From assembly GCF_001640025.1 (NCBI RefSeq), contig NC_031674.1, forward strand, positions 558,001 through 622,000: a stretch of DNA of 64,000 nt. Direction: 5' to 3'. The first letter of the stretch is position 1. Each line of letters begins with the position of its first letter. Shown piece by piece: positions 1 through 10,209 of the stretch. Below the pieces are notes generated by a model. The model saw only the letters and a list, made by a program, of their open reading frames with translations. It was not told the origin of the DNA and did not search any database. The translations under genes were made by a program, and so were the position numbers. Origin of the DNA: Sugiyamaella lignohabitans (Eukaryota; Ascomycota; Dipodascomycetes; Dipodascales; Trichomonascaceae).

Positions 1-103
1 TCAGTGCACACTTTTCTTGGCCTCCAGCTTCCGTGCCACACGCTGAGCTCAACATTCTACTCAAAATCAAGCCTCACATCTGCATGAGTGACAGGTTATG
101 TAG

Positions 104-113
104 CATGTGAAAG
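104..113 (+). promoter_or_regulatory. UAS-INO-like element upstream of OPI3
   Basis: The sequence CATGTGAAAG lies about 110 bp upstream of the OPI3 start codon. It matches nine of ten bases of the inositol/choline-responsive element CATGTGAAAT, which the Ino2/Ino4 bHLH pair binds in yeast phospholipid genes. OPI3 is a classic target of that circuit, so the match is plausible, but it is a single short site and binding is inferred. Confidence 0.5.
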
Positions 114-220
114 CCAGGGCAAGTATATAGGGGTGGACGATTGCACGAGAATTCCAGGGGAGTCCATTTGTCACTCTTTGAAAAATAAGGAACCAGAATA
201 ATAGAAAATAATAGAAAAAA

Positions 221-1064
221 ATGGCTGATATTGTTACAGACCTTTTGTCCCAGGTGGATTATACCAAACCTTCTTTCCAATGTAAGTGCGCTACCACCAG
301 TATTGGTAATTGTTTGGTACTTAACAGGAGATATATTAACCACTAACTCCAGATTCTTTGGCTACTATTGCCTTTAACCCAATTTTTTGGAATATTGCTG
401 CCAGAGCTGGTAAGTTCAATGGATTAGGATTAGTCGCTAAGTCCGAATTCCTTATTAGACAGTCGTGGTATCGGAGCAGTGAAAGAAGGCGATAGTAGAG
501 GCTGCGAGTAGGTGGAACTTTGTCATTCTCTTGCAAACCCCAGTCTCATCACTAACATGAACAGAATATAGCACCCACATTTTGACAAAATTGGCATTTG
601 GCAACAGAAAATTGGGATGCTATTTGCTCGCAATCACCATCTTTTCGCTTGGTATCTACAGAGACCATGTCTACCAACAAGCACTTGCGGAACAACCAAT
701 TAGCGCATTCCTAGATCAACCTGTTTTCAAAGCTCTAGGTGCTACTTCGTTTGCCCTTGGGAGCATACTAGTGGTTAGTTCAATGTGGGCCTTGGGTGTG
801 ACTGGTACTTATTTAGGTGATTATTTTGGAATCCTCATGGACGAGAGAGTCACTGGTTTCCCATTCAATGTTACAGATAACCCAATGTACTACGGAAGCT
901 TCCTATCATTTTTGGGCACTGGTCTTTGGTTCGCCAAACCAGCTGGTATTGCAGTTTCTGGTTTCGTTCTCGTCATGTACTTGATTGCTCTTAGATTCGA
1001 AGAGCCTTTTACTGCTGAGATCTATGCCAAGAGAGAACGGGAAAGAGCTAAGAAGGCTAAATAA
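221..1064 (+). CDS. OPI3: Phosphatidyl-N-methylethanolamine N-methyltransferase (OPI3), three exons
   Basis: The exons are 221..281, 353..409 and 565..1064, giving 205 residues; yeast Opi3 has 206. The enzyme performs the last two SAM-dependent methylations from PE to phosphatidylcholine in the ER membrane. Both introns begin GTAAG and end CTAAC-few bases-AG (CACTAACTCCAG; ACTAACATGAACAG). The first two exons encode MADIVTDLLSQVDY and FNPIFWNIAARAEY, matching the Opi3 N-terminus. Exon 3 carries the family signatures GTYLGDYFGILM, RVTGFPFNV and NPMYYGS, several hydrophobic segments and a KRERERAKKAK basic tail. An annotation using only the largest open frame would lose 45 residues. A UAS-INO-like site precedes the gene. 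It is convergent with the ferric reductase gene, 160 bp away. Confidence 0.93.
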
Positions 1065-1224
1065 AAAAAAGTTGCACGCATCATAACCGAGAAATGAATG
1101 TATGTGACAGGGAATCCAAGCGCTTTTAGAGACAGGATTTATCGTCAATTTATCTACATATTTCATAAAATTCGTTATCGTAAACATAAATATAGTAATA
1201 AAGAAAGCGGTATATATGTCAATT

Positions 1225-3030
1225 CTACCATCCAAACCTTTCGGCATAATAATGGACGTTGGACATACCTTGACCTCTTAGATTAGCAACAGCATTGCGC
1301 ACTTCTCGTAAGAGCGGATCAGGTCCACATGCCGCTACCCAGCAGTGGTCCTCAGAGCTTGACACGCCATTGGCTTTGCTAATATAACCCAATATGAGCT
1401 GATTAATGTCTGGCCGACCCTTCTCTCTAGTGGCCCAAATGTCCATTTTCGTTGTGTCGACAACTGTTTCTCCATGTTCAACCAGCCACTCTGAGAAGGA
1501 GCTATGTGGTAGCACCCATAGAAAGTTGATATCAAACTTACTGGGTGAACTTTGTCCCACTAGTTTAGTTTGAGATTCCAGCAGCTTGTTTGCCAGATGA
1601 TATTCTTGGTAGAGTGGGTATGTGAAGGCCACGCCAGCTCCACCTGCAACAAGAATGAGCTTGGTGTTGTTCCGTGGAGGTGAAGCACTACTCGGCATCT
1701 CTGGTGGATGAACCCCATATGGTCCATGTAGTATACACCATTGTTGGACTGGCTCATTCTCGTCTAACCCATGTTTCGACTCTGCCAACTCTAATAAGCG
1801 TCGTGAGAAGCCATCACGAGCTCTGATAATTAATCGTAAATACTTCGAACATTTCATTGTCGAAGCTATTGTATAAGGATGAGACTCAAAGGTTCCACAT
1901 CCAATGACTGTAATATAGATATGTTGGCCAGTGGTCCAAGCAAACGGGCGACCAAAAAACCCACCAGTACCGTCTTTTGGACCAGGAGAAAACGGAATGT
2001 CCATTATAACTGTTTCACCACTAGCCGGTCGTATGATGCACTTCATAATTCGATAATCTAGCAGCAACCTAGTTAACCTATCGTACAGCACAGACAGTCC
2101 TGCAGCCACAGCGTACGGACGCGCAGTAGGATAGTGTAAATAGACAGCCGGAATTGATACCAAAAATCCAACAATATGAACAACATAAAACAGTTCATAG
2201 AAAGATTCTCGAAATTTGAGACTGGATGAGAAGCCGATTGCTATGAACGCAATTCCTGCAATTATTCCTGCAACTGACCATAGATGGGTCAATAAATAGT
2301 CGAATCTAAAATAACAAGCAAAAATTATCAGATGGGGAATCACCAAGAAAAAGCAGATTGCTCCACAAAGTCTATGGAACACGTTTACCTGCTCGTAAGA
2401 CCATCCTGTAAGGTAAGACAATGGGCTATGTTTTGCTCCAAGGACATACATCAATGGGATATTGATAGTAGCTAGCAACCCAAGACGGAATGCAAGTATG
2501 ATCCAGAATCTGATCTGATAAAGTGCAAAGAAGATGGTCATAAGCTCATAAACAATAAGCATCATGGTGACGCCGTAATTTTCCATTCCTTTACCTTCGG
2601 GTTGAAACATAAAAAAGGCCATTGTTCTGTAGTATATTCTCTTAAACATCGAATGTTGTCTATTACCTAATAATGGATCGGTTTCTGAGGAGCTTGCTCC
2701 AGTATCCTCAGATATGAGAGATTCCTCGGTCGAATTTTCATTTCTGTTGTAAATTGGTAAGCCCGGATTCCTCTGCTTGTTACGAATATACCACAGTAAT
2801 TTATTGGTCCAGTGGGCAACAACTATTAGTAGGAATGTACCGAGTAAGATATACTCATAGTATACCAGTAGATCTCGGCCCTTGTATATCTCGGCAATTA
2901 ATTCTTCTCTAAAAGGACCCTCGAAAGGAGAGTCGTATCTAAACGGACTTTCTTCTGTTGGTTCGTTACCATGCTGCTGCTGATTCGTAATGCTGTACGA
3001 AGGAGGCAGGGACCGTGACGAAGCTAACAT
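1225..3030 (-). CDS. Ferric/cupric reductase transmembrane protein (FRE family)
   Basis: This 601-residue flavocytochrome would move electrons from NADPH through FAD and two hemes across the plasma or vacuolar membrane, reducing Fe(III) or Cu(II) before uptake. A hydrophobic segment lies near residues 57-75, followed by a Ser/Glu-rich loop. The ferric-reductase membrane domain (about 155-305) contains candidate heme histidines at 219, 233, 285 and 299. The FAD-binding motif HPYTIAS is at 384-390, the NADPH-site GGAGVAF at 463-469 and CGPDPL near 569. The C-terminus YYAERFGW resembles the aromatic end typical of this superfamily. There is no long extracellular N-terminal domain or signal peptide as in Fre1, so it may belong to an intracellular or fungal-specific subgroup. 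A GATA-type iron-responsive site lies 216 bp upstream. Confidence 0.87.
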   Translation of the reverse strand: MLASSRSLPPSYSITNQQQHGNEPTEESPFRYDSPFEGPFREELIAEIYKGRDLLVYYEYILLGTFLLIVVAHWTNKLLWYIRNKQRNPGLPIYNRNENSTEESLISEDTGASSSETDPLLGNRQHSMFKRIYYRTMAFFMFQPEGKGMENYGVTMMLIVYELMTIFFALYQIRFWIILAFRLGLLATINIPLMYVLGAKHSPLSYLTGWSYEQVNVFHRLCGAICFFLVIPHLIIFACYFRFDYLLTHLWSVAGIIAGIAFIAIGFSSSLKFRESFYELFYVVHIVGFLVSIPAVYLHYPTARPYAVAAGLSVLYDRLTRLLLDYRIMKCIIRPASGETVIMDIPFSPGPKDGTGGFFGRPFAWTTGQHIYITVIGCGTFESHPYTIASTMKCSKYLRLIIRARDGFSRRLLELAESKHGLDENEPVQQWCILHGPYGVHPPEMPSSASPPRNNTKLILVAGGAGVAFTYPLYQEYHLANKLLESQTKLVGQSSPSKFDINFLWVLPHSSFSEWLVEHGETVVDTTKMDIWATREKGRPDINQLILGYISKANGVSSSEDHCWVAACGPDPLLREVRNAVANLRGQGMSNVHYYAERFGW

Positions 3031-3744
3031 TACGTGAGACAGAGAGCATCAGGTCCCGATAATCGAGTCTCTGGTCGTAGTGGCTAAATGTTCGGCTGCG
3101 GTCTCAAAGATGCTGTGTGCGCGTTTTAAATACTCATCAAACTGAAATCCTCTGTACACGTGTGGTTTCGCAGTAATGGATAAAAACAGGAGTCATTCTA
3201 TGTCAGGGGCACAATTTAGCTGGATTTGGGATTATCAGAAAAATCTTATCTGATCTCTGAGTGTGGCAGGGATCTGCGGTTAAGCAGCCAAGACTACCTG
3301 AAATTGGTAAAACGCGAGAAGGTTACGGGTACCGTCGGAAGCCGTTAACTCGGAGACGGACCGACTTCGGATTTCTACGTCATTATTAGTACTTTTGAGC
3401 CATTAATTGATTGCTGGCCCACATTCCAGAACGAAAGAGTACTTCGTGGACCTTGTTTCATTTCTGTGACTATGAAGTCCTATCTTGGTCGGATTCAGTA
3501 TAAGTGGTTTCACCATCAGCTGTTTCAACTCTGTCACGTTAGTTTATGTCGGTATTTATTCTAAAAAAGTGAGAAATGATTTTGAACTGGAATTATCTTA
3601 TATAACCACTCCCGTTTGAAATCTCACTTGAGCTCTGCCATTCCCGCGCGGCTACATGTTGACTTGTAACATGTACACCTCAATGCTCAACGGCGACCGC
3701 GTGGATTCAGGTATTCATGGAGATAGGAAGAGATCTTGTTGACA
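3031..3744. other. Divergent intergenic region, ferric reductase / COG6
   Basis: This 714-bp spacer holds both promoters. Apart from the GATA-type site reported separately I see no gene, RNA or repeat. Confidence 0.6.
3246..3254 (-). promoter_or_regulatory. Fep1-type GATA site upstream of the ferric reductase
   Basis: On the minus strand this reads ATCAGATAA, an exact match to the ATC(A/T)GATAA consensus bound by fungal iron-responsive GATA repressors (Fep1/SREA/Urbs1 family). It lies about 216 bp upstream of the reductase start codon. Another TTATCA core lies about 10 bp away. This arrangement is typical of iron-repressed uptake genes, but repression here is inferred. Confidence 0.5.
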
Positions 3745-5682
3745 ATGTCGGTTAGCTTGGAGCTTCTTAGTGGCAAAGAGGATGTATCTAGTGGTGCTAA
3801 TCCAGATAATGCTATTTCACAATTAATTACCAACATTCTTTCTACCTCTTACAATGATCCTTCATTACGGCAAGCACTGTCTGTGCTTGACACTAAGATG
3901 GAAGAGAATACTGCTGAGAATCGTCGTCAATTGCGGTCGAATATTGAGACATCGGTATTAAAATCTGGTAGTACTATTTTAAAAGATTTCACAAAATTGC
4001 ATCAAAAATTAAGTAGTCTGGGTGATTCCATACAAGAGCTTAACAACCAATATAACCATATGGAGAAAGTTGTTAGCCAGGCTACGAAAGATACTTTGCT
4101 GATTCAAAAGCAGGCAGAAGAATTGCGCAGTAGCGAAGAAACCATTAGCATAAAAAAACGCTTACTGGAAGCGTATGAAAATAATTTTGTTCTCACGGAT
4201 CAAGAATTGGACATCCTTAATAACGGTCTACTGGCTAGCGGAGCCGACGAAGTTGAGCAATTCTTTCAGGTTTTACAAAAAGTCAATCATATTCATAATG
4301 ATTGTCAAGTTCTCCTGTCAGCAGATGATACTTCTCAAACAGGAATGGAAATCATGGGCCAGATGTCGGCACATCTTGATAAGGGATACGAGAGAATTTT
4401 AATTGCTGTTGAAAACGAGTTCAAGAAAATGGTCTCGGGACAGTATCTACAAATCAGCAAGTCGCTAAGAAGATATTTGACAATTCTCTCAAGCGAACGA
4501 CCAAATCTGTTTGATAGTGCCTTGAATGGTCTTATCGATACTCGACAAAAGAACCTAACTAACGAATTTATTAAAGCATTAACTGTGGAAACCTCGACAT
4601 CGAAACCTATCGACTTTTATGCATACGATATTCTGCGATATGTGGGAGACATAATGGCATGGATTCACTCGGCAATTGTGGGTGAACAAGAAATCCTCGA
4701 GACGTTACTACTGGATGATAAGAAAACACTACTACAAAAAATTGATAAAGCAACGACATCTCTGGTCAAACCACTGAGACTGAGAATAGAACAAGTAATT
4801 TCAACTGAAGATAATCTTGTCGATATTTACAAAGTTGGCAACGTGTTAAACTTCTACTATTCTATATTTATAAAGATTTTCAGCAACGAATCTTCGGCTA
4901 TAATGACAGCAATCTCTCGGCTTGAAGAAGCATGTTCTCGACAGTTTAGTCAATGTCTTCAAAACAAAATTGCCTCCCAAAAAGATGGTTTGGGTGCTGT
5001 TACTCGACCAGGGTCTTCTCTCCTGCGCGATCTACAACCTCCGGAGTTTTTCAGCGATGCCCTAGCAGATGCTAAAGCCATTCTTTCCTCGTATGAAGCC
5101 AGTATTAACTTTACTTCGCCACCATCAAACCAATTCAAGCAGACTCTCCACGACCTAATTGAGCCTTATCTCGAATTGTGTAACCGTGTATCTGAAAGTC
5201 TGCCCTCGGTTGACTCAGAGATTTTTGTCATAAACTGCTTCGATGCAACTAAGTCGACCTTGTCACTGTTTCCATTCGTACAATACAAGATCGATCAAAT
5301 GAATAACCGTACCGATGAACTGGCTGAGGTTCTCGAAGACAGTCAGTATTACAAATTCCTGTCATCGTCAGGGGTTAATTCAATTCTGAACGCTGACAAA
5401 ACCCTTAACAGAGAAAAGATTTCTGGCAATACACAACTTATTCAAGAGTTAGCAGCTTCTCTTGACAACTTCCTCCCAGCCGCAAACATGGAGTCAAGTG
5501 TTCTCTTGCATCGGTTATCTTCACCCCGACTCTCTTCATCAATTACTCTGCGTGCATCACAGAGATTTGTTGACATATTTCAACAAATTAAACAATGTCT
5601 CGATGAGCTGTATGGCGAGGAAGCTGCTGTGCTTATGCCAAGATCAGTTTCCGAAGTTAAAACTTTATTAGCAATAGAATAG
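3745..5682 (+). CDS. COG6: Conserved oligomeric Golgi complex subunit 6 (COG6)
   Basis: The protein has 645 residues from the ATG at 3745; two in-frame TTG codons just upstream are unlikely starts. COG is an eight-subunit tether for retrograde vesicles within the Golgi, and Cog6 sits in lobe B. The N-terminal third is predicted coiled coil (roughly residues 65-145, LHQKLSSLGDSIQELNNQYN then ATKDTLLIQKQAEELRSSEE). It is followed by FVLTDQELDIL, the conserved passage where the Cog6 family begins its helical bundle. The remainder is helical, without membrane segments. Length fits the family (yeast Cog6 is about 840, metazoan about 650). The assignment rests on overall pattern rather than a catalytic motif. 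Confidence 0.82.
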   Translation: MSVSLELLSGKEDVSSGANPDNAISQLITNILSTSYNDPSLRQALSVLDTKMEENTAENRRQLRSNIETSVLKSGSTILKDFTKLHQKLSSLGDSIQELNNQYNHMEKVVSQATKDTLLIQKQAEELRSSEETISIKKRLLEAYENNFVLTDQELDILNNGLLASGADEVEQFFQVLQKVNHIHNDCQVLLSADDTSQTGMEIMGQMSAHLDKGYERILIAVENEFKKMVSGQYLQISKSLRRYLTILSSERPNLFDSALNGLIDTRQKNLTNEFIKALTVETSTSKPIDFYAYDILRYVGDIMAWIHSAIVGEQEILETLLLDDKKTLLQKIDKATTSLVKPLRLRIEQVISTEDNLVDIYKVGNVLNFYYSIFIKIFSNESSAIMTAISRLEEACSRQFSQCLQNKIASQKDGLGAVTRPGSSLLRDLQPPEFFSDALADAKAILSSYEASINFTSPPSNQFKQTLHDLIEPYLELCNRVSESLPSVDSEIFVINCFDATKSTLSLFPFVQYKIDQMNNRTDELAEVLEDSQYYKFLSSSGVNSILNADKTLNREKISGNTQLIQELAASLDNFLPAANMESSVLLHRLSSPRLSSSITLRASQRFVDIFQQIKQCLDELYGEEAAVLMPRSVSEVKTLLAIE

Positions 5683-6057
5683 AGGTTAGACTTATTCGTT
5701 TTTGCCTCCGGCGACTTCTCCCACCCTTCCCCTTATAAAGTGATTTTTCCTCGGTAAAGCATAATTGAACTTAACAAAAAGTTCACAGCAAAGTGCGTCG
5801 TAGGATCGGATGTCGATGCAAGTTTCATGCAGGGCCTTCAATATCGGCCCACGATAAATACACGGCTGTGTTTGCTGCAGGTGGTTAGTAATGTCTTGTC
5901 GAGAATCGGGGGTCGGGCCTCATTGTCTATTTATCATTGTACATATCTGATACTACGAAAACGGGTTTCAAGTCTGCTAAATCGTATTGGGGGCCTTTTC
6001 TTTCGCTGGATAAATGACTCGTCGATATATTAAACTGAAGAGTAATTTAATTTAATT
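5683..6057. other. Intergenic region COG6 / DET1-like
   Basis: This 375-bp spacer holds the COG6 3' end and the promoter of the next gene. A 68-codon open frame at 5827..6033 has no recognisable features and is not called as a gene. Confidence 0.5.
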
Positions 6058-7045
6058 ATGGGAAAACCAAGAGTAAGTACAAAGATGTGACATTATGTAT
6101 CCTGCAGTTTATGATAACAGTGTTATCATAAACATGTTGTCATTTTCCTCATTTGTCTGTATAATGGTGGCTTTTCGATTCTAACTTTAATTGTAGTTAA
6201 TAATCATAGTTCGCCATGGCGAGTCGGAGGCTAATCAAGATAAATCCGTCAACAGAGTGGTTGCAAATCATAAAGTGGCCCTAACAGAAAGAGGACACCA
6301 ACAGGCACTCATAGCTGGAGAGAGGTTAGCATCGTGTGTTCAGGAGAATGAGCGAGTGGCACTTTTCACGTCTCCTTATAAGAGAGCCAGACAAACAACC
6401 GAAGGAATTTCGTCTGTTCTTAAGAAGCAAGGTATTGATTTTGAAGTTCATGAAGAACCCCGCATGAGAGAACAAGATTTCGGTAATTTTCAAGGCGATT
6501 CTGAAGAGATGCAACGTATCTGGACTGCTAGAGCGAGATATGGTCACTTCTTTTTCCGAATTCCAAACGGAGAGTCTGCTGCTGATGTATACGATCGATG
6601 TGCAGGATTTAACGAGTCACTCTTTCGTCAATTCAACCAACCACATTTTCCAGAAGTCCTAGTTCTAGTCTCCCACGGTATCTGGGCGCGAGTATTTCTA
6701 ATGAAATGGTATGGATGGTCATACGAGAAATTTGAGTCATTGCGAAATGTACGCCACTGTCAATTCTTACAGATGGACCTATGTCCAGTAAAGAAGAGGT
6801 ATACACTAATGACTCGACTACGGACATGGGATGATACTGACGAAGAGGATGTCCGAGAGGCAAGTGATGGTGGCGAAATAGAGGAGCTGGAGATAGCCTC
6901 AAACAACAATATTTCTCTTATTGATATTAAGAAAATCGCTGCTAAAGAAAAGCAAATAATGGAAGAGTATAAATCTGCTAGACAGGACTCGCCTGGCCCT
7001 TCTTATCATCAGAACGATCATGAGAAGACAATTGATCAACACTAG
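6058..7045 (+). CDS. DET1: Histidine-phosphatase family protein, DET1-like, two exons
   Basis: The exons are 6058..6072 and 6197..7045, giving 287 residues. The five-codon first exon (MGKPR) supplies the start. Splicing to exon 2 yields MGKPRLIIIVRHGESEANQD, with the catalytic RHGE (His12) that no unspliced frame would include. Other phosphoglycerate-mutase-fold residues are visible: the SPYKRARQT arginines near 68, acid/base Glu in MREQDFG (about 97), and the second histidine in LVSHGIWARVF (His165). The family includes yeast Det1 (YDR051C), linked to ester phosphatase activity and sterol transport. The C-terminal 80 residues are acidic and probably disordered. The intron (6073..6196) has GTAAGT, a CTAAC branch site and TAG, and contains a perfect hairpin. 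It is convergent with DPH1. Confidence 0.85.
6107..6133. repeat. Perfect 12-bp hairpin inside the DET1 intron
   Basis: GTTTATGATAAC and its exact reverse complement are separated by AGT, about midway between the 5' splice site and the branch point. In the pre-mRNA this would form a stable stem that shortens the effective distance between splice signals. Confidence 0.8.
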
Positions 7046-7207
7046 TGACTAGTGATGTCCTATATACTAATGAAACTTATGTATCATTAGCATAGATTAT
7101 GTATTGGTATTGTGAGAGCAATTTAAGCTACAATTGAAGGGAACGAAATATAATGTCAATTAATAAATAGATGATAATACAATCAACGAAATGAGGACTT
7201 AAGATTA

Positions 7208-8482
7208 TCATGCAACAATTCTTTGGGGGATTTTACCTCGACCATATCCATCTTTCGAATAGTAGTCCATTGGATAGGCCTTGTCCCATGGTTGGTCTTT
7301 TTCAAGACTCACCATGGCTTCGTAGGGGGTCAGCAGTGGTCGAGGGAATGCGTAACCCCAGTCAATTGATAATCGTGGGCATGCCACTTGGATCCAACAA
7401 TCCACATCATCAAACTGAGCGAGCTTTCCAGGGAAGATCTCTGACAATAGAACCAATACTGTCTCAATATTTTTCTCTTTAAATCCTTTCTCGATGAGAT
7501 CTAAGGTTCCCATATTTCCCTGTCGACCCAGTGCACCAAGGATGATTCCTACTTTCTTTGCATTTTTAGCTTCCTTGATAGCTGCCCTTCTAATTGAATG
7601 CATTTCTTCGTGATCAAATGTCTCGATCGTGAACTCTCTGTTATATGGATCATATTTGTAAGCTGGAATCTCAGGGTTATGAATCATGGCGCTCTCTAAA
7701 TGGAATCTTCCATCACCGATATAAACAATAGCATCAATTTCCTTGGAAGAGAGGCGTGCAGAAGTACATCCTAAGACCTCACCCTTTGATAACGGCATCG
7801 CCTGAGGAGTAGAGGTAATTATTTGATGTTTTGTCAGTAAGTCGTCATGAATAGCATGCAAGGTAGGGTTGAATTGAATAGTTCCAACCAAAGCCAAACG
7901 GCTTGATGGAGCAAAGTTTTTGCCCAAAGTGGCTATTAAATGTGTCTTGTCAATATCAATAGTCACAAACACATATAGTACCTTCATTCTAGTAACATCC
8001 ACTGGTACTAAACATGAGTGAGCATAGTGAACTAAAAAGTCGCAGTTCAATGACAGAGCCGTAAAGTCATCTATACAACAGGCTCCATAAGTAACATCGC
8101 CCATTATGACAGTCTCCACACCGCAGAATTGTTCCAAAATATCTGAAATAATACACGAGTATAGTAAGAGCCCCTCTGGCATTTGTAATGCCACTCTCTT
8201 TGCATTAGATTTTCTGATGTGCCAAATAGTTTTGTGAATTTCAAAGTTATAGTTTTTTGGAAGAATTTTAATTGCCTGGTTCAACTCTTCATCATTCAAG
8301 ATGTCATCAGGAATTCTGTTCACAGTCCTCACAGGACCCCTTTTAGATTGTGTCAGTGATCCAGCTCCAATATCCTCGATATTGCTGTTTCCATTTCTCT
8401 CTGCATCAGCTGTAGCTTTTTTCCTGCCCACAAATTTTCTCCTGGGAGCGACTGGTACAGTCTCGCCAATCTGTTCACTCAT
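7208..8482 (-). CDS. DPH1: Diphthamide biosynthesis protein 1 (DPH1)
   Basis: The protein has 424 residues, matching yeast Dph1 (425). With Dph2 it forms the radical-SAM-like [4Fe-4S] enzyme that transfers a 3-amino-3-carboxypropyl group from SAM to a histidine of elongation factor 2, the first step of diphthamide synthesis in the cytosol. Three cluster cysteines are recognisable: C135 in TYGACC, C239 in [10 protein letters not shown] and C368 in [14 protein letters not shown], close to the known yeast positions. Family blocks [33 protein letters not shown] and LGALGRQGN are present. The first 50 residues are basic and Ser/Asn-rich, as in other fungal Dph1 proteins. It is divergent from SHQ1 across 371 bp. 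Confidence 0.94.
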   Translation of the reverse strand: MSEQIGETVPVAPRRKFVGRKKATADAERNGNSNIEDIGAGSLTQSKRGPVRTVNRIPDDILNDEELNQAIKILPKNYNFEIHKTIWHIRKSNAKRVALQMPEGLLLYSCIISDILEQFCGVETVIMGDVTYGACCIDDFTALSLNCDFLVHYAHSCLVPVDVTRMKVLYVFVTIDIDKTHLIATLGKNFAPSSRLALVGTIQFNPTLHAIHDDLLTKHQIITSTPQAMPLSKGEVLGCTSARLSSKEIDAIVYIGDGRFHLESAMIHNPEIPAYKYDPYNREFTIETFDHEEMHSIRRAAIKEAKNAKKVGIILGALGRQGNMGTLDLIEKGFKEKNIETVLVLLSEIFPGKLAQFDDVDCWIQVACPRLSIDWGYAFPRPLLTPYEAMVSLEKDQPWDKAYPMDYYSKDGYGRGKIPQRIVA

Positions 8483-8853
8483 AGTTGAATTTCAGAAGCT
8501 GACAAAACTAAATCTTGGATCTGAAATCAGCTGTGCATGAAATATTTCATATTTTTAAAGATAATAAATACCCTAACCTCTATCGGTTTCAACAATTTTA
8601 TCAGCAACTGGGCTATACTCCAAGGATTCATAGCCGACTGGTTTTTTCAAGAGTTGACTAGTCTTCTTGAGCTGAAGGAATTGAGCTTAGAAATAACAAA
8701 GGACTATTATACCTCGAGTTCCATCACATTTCCATCACAAATGGTTGGGTTCTGCATCTGCGACTGCAGCTGTGATCTTGGATGATCTGCTAAATTTCTC
8801 GACCATCGTTCTGCCCTGCGTACATGTTGGATGTTTGATGGTTATCTAAAGAG
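8483..8853. other. Divergent promoter region DPH1 / SHQ1
   Basis: This 371-bp AT-rich spacer shows no gene or repeat. An 82-codon open frame at 8537..8785 looks like chance. Confidence 0.5.
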
Positions 8854-10209
8854 ATGATAACTCCTCAATTTTCTGTTGATCAAGATGATGAATTCATCTA
8901 CATTAAAATAAAGGCTCCGTATATCAAGGCTCAGAATATTGAGTTTGTTGTGGACGAGAATGTGTTTATTTTTTCGCTACATCCATATTATTTGAGACTG
9001 AGATTTCCTGGAAAAATTATTGATGATGATGATAGATCGAGTGCTAACTATGACTTGAAAACTTCAATGGTATCAGTAAAACTTCCAAAAGAAGTGAAAG
9101 GTGAACATTTTGAAGATTTGGATATGATCACTAAGCTTCTGGCAAGGAAGAATGAGGAGACAACCCGTGCTGCAAAGCCAACCATTGAGGAAATTGATAC
9201 AGAGGGTGGAAAATCTGGAAATGGCGATCTCAGTGTAGGTGATTCAAGCAATGAAATTGCTTCAGCCACTCAAGAGCTGGATGAGAAGAATGCAAATACA
9301 AAGTTAAGTTCATTAGGTGAGGAATTCGACTGGGAGATTGAACAGACTATTCCCGCACCTTTGACAGATTCCGAGGATCAAAAGGCGGTAATGGCAAACA
9401 AATACGGTTTTGATAATGGATATTCGGGACTGATGTCTATGTCGGTGATGAATGGAAATGACATTAATGACCTATCTGATCCGGATAAACTTTCTCCTAG
9501 TGAGAGGGCTAAAGAGCGAACCGAACTAGAGATCGAAAAATTCGACCCGGACTATTATCTATCTGATCTGTTTGATAACCCGATGATAGAGGAAATTATT
9601 AGTTGGACGGAAACTTCAGATGACTCGTTGACGAGTCAAGAAAGTGATAGACTGGCCCGATTGTCAAAAAAGACATATTTATTAGATTCAGAAAAGCAAA
9701 CTTATATCGGACTTGTTTCGCTCCTCTTTGGTAGCTGTTATGATAAAAGAATTAATATGGGTGATAGTACTGTTGAATCAGCATGGACTATAGGAAAGTT
9801 GTCACCACTTATTAGTTGCTTGGATAATAGTTTTGCATCTGTGCAGGATATAATGATAGGTTGTACCAGGCGATCGCTGTGTTATCCTCTGTATAGGTCT
9901 TGGGCTCTGAGTCTCGCTGTGTGGAATGACGTTTATCATGTTTTAAAGCGAGGTAAGCGAGCTGTACTCAAAGAGTTGGCAAAACTAGTCCTGATGTTTG
10001 ATATTGACCTTTACAATGTCTATAACCAGATTCTGTTGGAAGATTATGCAGTATGGATCCAATACAGCTCAGAGAATGTTATTCGGAGCTTGGCACATGA
10101 AGTTCATAAAACCACCATTAGCAAAGAGTCAATGGGCTTTGATCTGTTGGAATACGAGGAAGCTGCAAAAGAAGCCTTGGCTGATCAAGACATGGATCAA
10201 GTTGATTAG
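8854..10209 (+). CDS. SHQ1: H/ACA RNP assembly chaperone SHQ1
   Basis: The protein has 451 residues. Shq1 binds newly made dyskerin (Cbf5) and holds it until H/ACA snoRNP assembly. An N-terminal CS (p23-like) domain spans about residues 1-95 and starts with the typical MITPQFSVDQDDEFIYIKIK. An acidic linker follows, then the helical Shq1-specific domain (about 215-440). That domain contains FDPDYYLSDLFDN, YLLDSEKQTYIGLVSLLFG, TVESAWTIGKLSPLIS and RRSLCYPLYRSW, all characteristic of the family. Length is close to yeast Shq1 (507). No introns are seen. Confidence 0.93.
   Translation: MITPQFSVDQDDEFIYIKIKAPYIKAQNIEFVVDENVFIFSLHPYYLRLRFPGKIIDDDDRSSANYDLKTSMVSVKLPKEVKGEHFEDLDMITKLLARKNEETTRAAKPTIEEIDTEGGKSGNGDLSVGDSSNEIASATQELDEKNANTKLSSLGEEFDWEIEQTIPAPLTDSEDQKAVMANKYGFDNGYSGLMSMSVMNGNDINDLSDPDKLSPSERAKERTELEIEKFDPDYYLSDLFDNPMIEEIISWTETSDDSLTSQESDRLARLSKKTYLLDSEKQTYIGLVSLLFGSCYDKRINMGDSTVESAWTIGKLSPLISCLDNSFASVQDIMIGCTRRSLCYPLYRSWALSLAVWNDVYHVLKRGKRAVLKELAKLVLMFDIDLYNVYNQILLEDYAVWIQYSSENVIRSLAHEVHKTTISKESMGFDLLEYEEAAKEALADQDMDQVD

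Noticed and set aside
906..1247. 113-codon minus-strand frame
   Set aside because: Antisense to the OPI3 3' end; no recognisable domain.
5827..6033. 68-codon frame between COG6 and DET1
   Set aside because: No homology or composition signal; it lies in the DET1 promoter.
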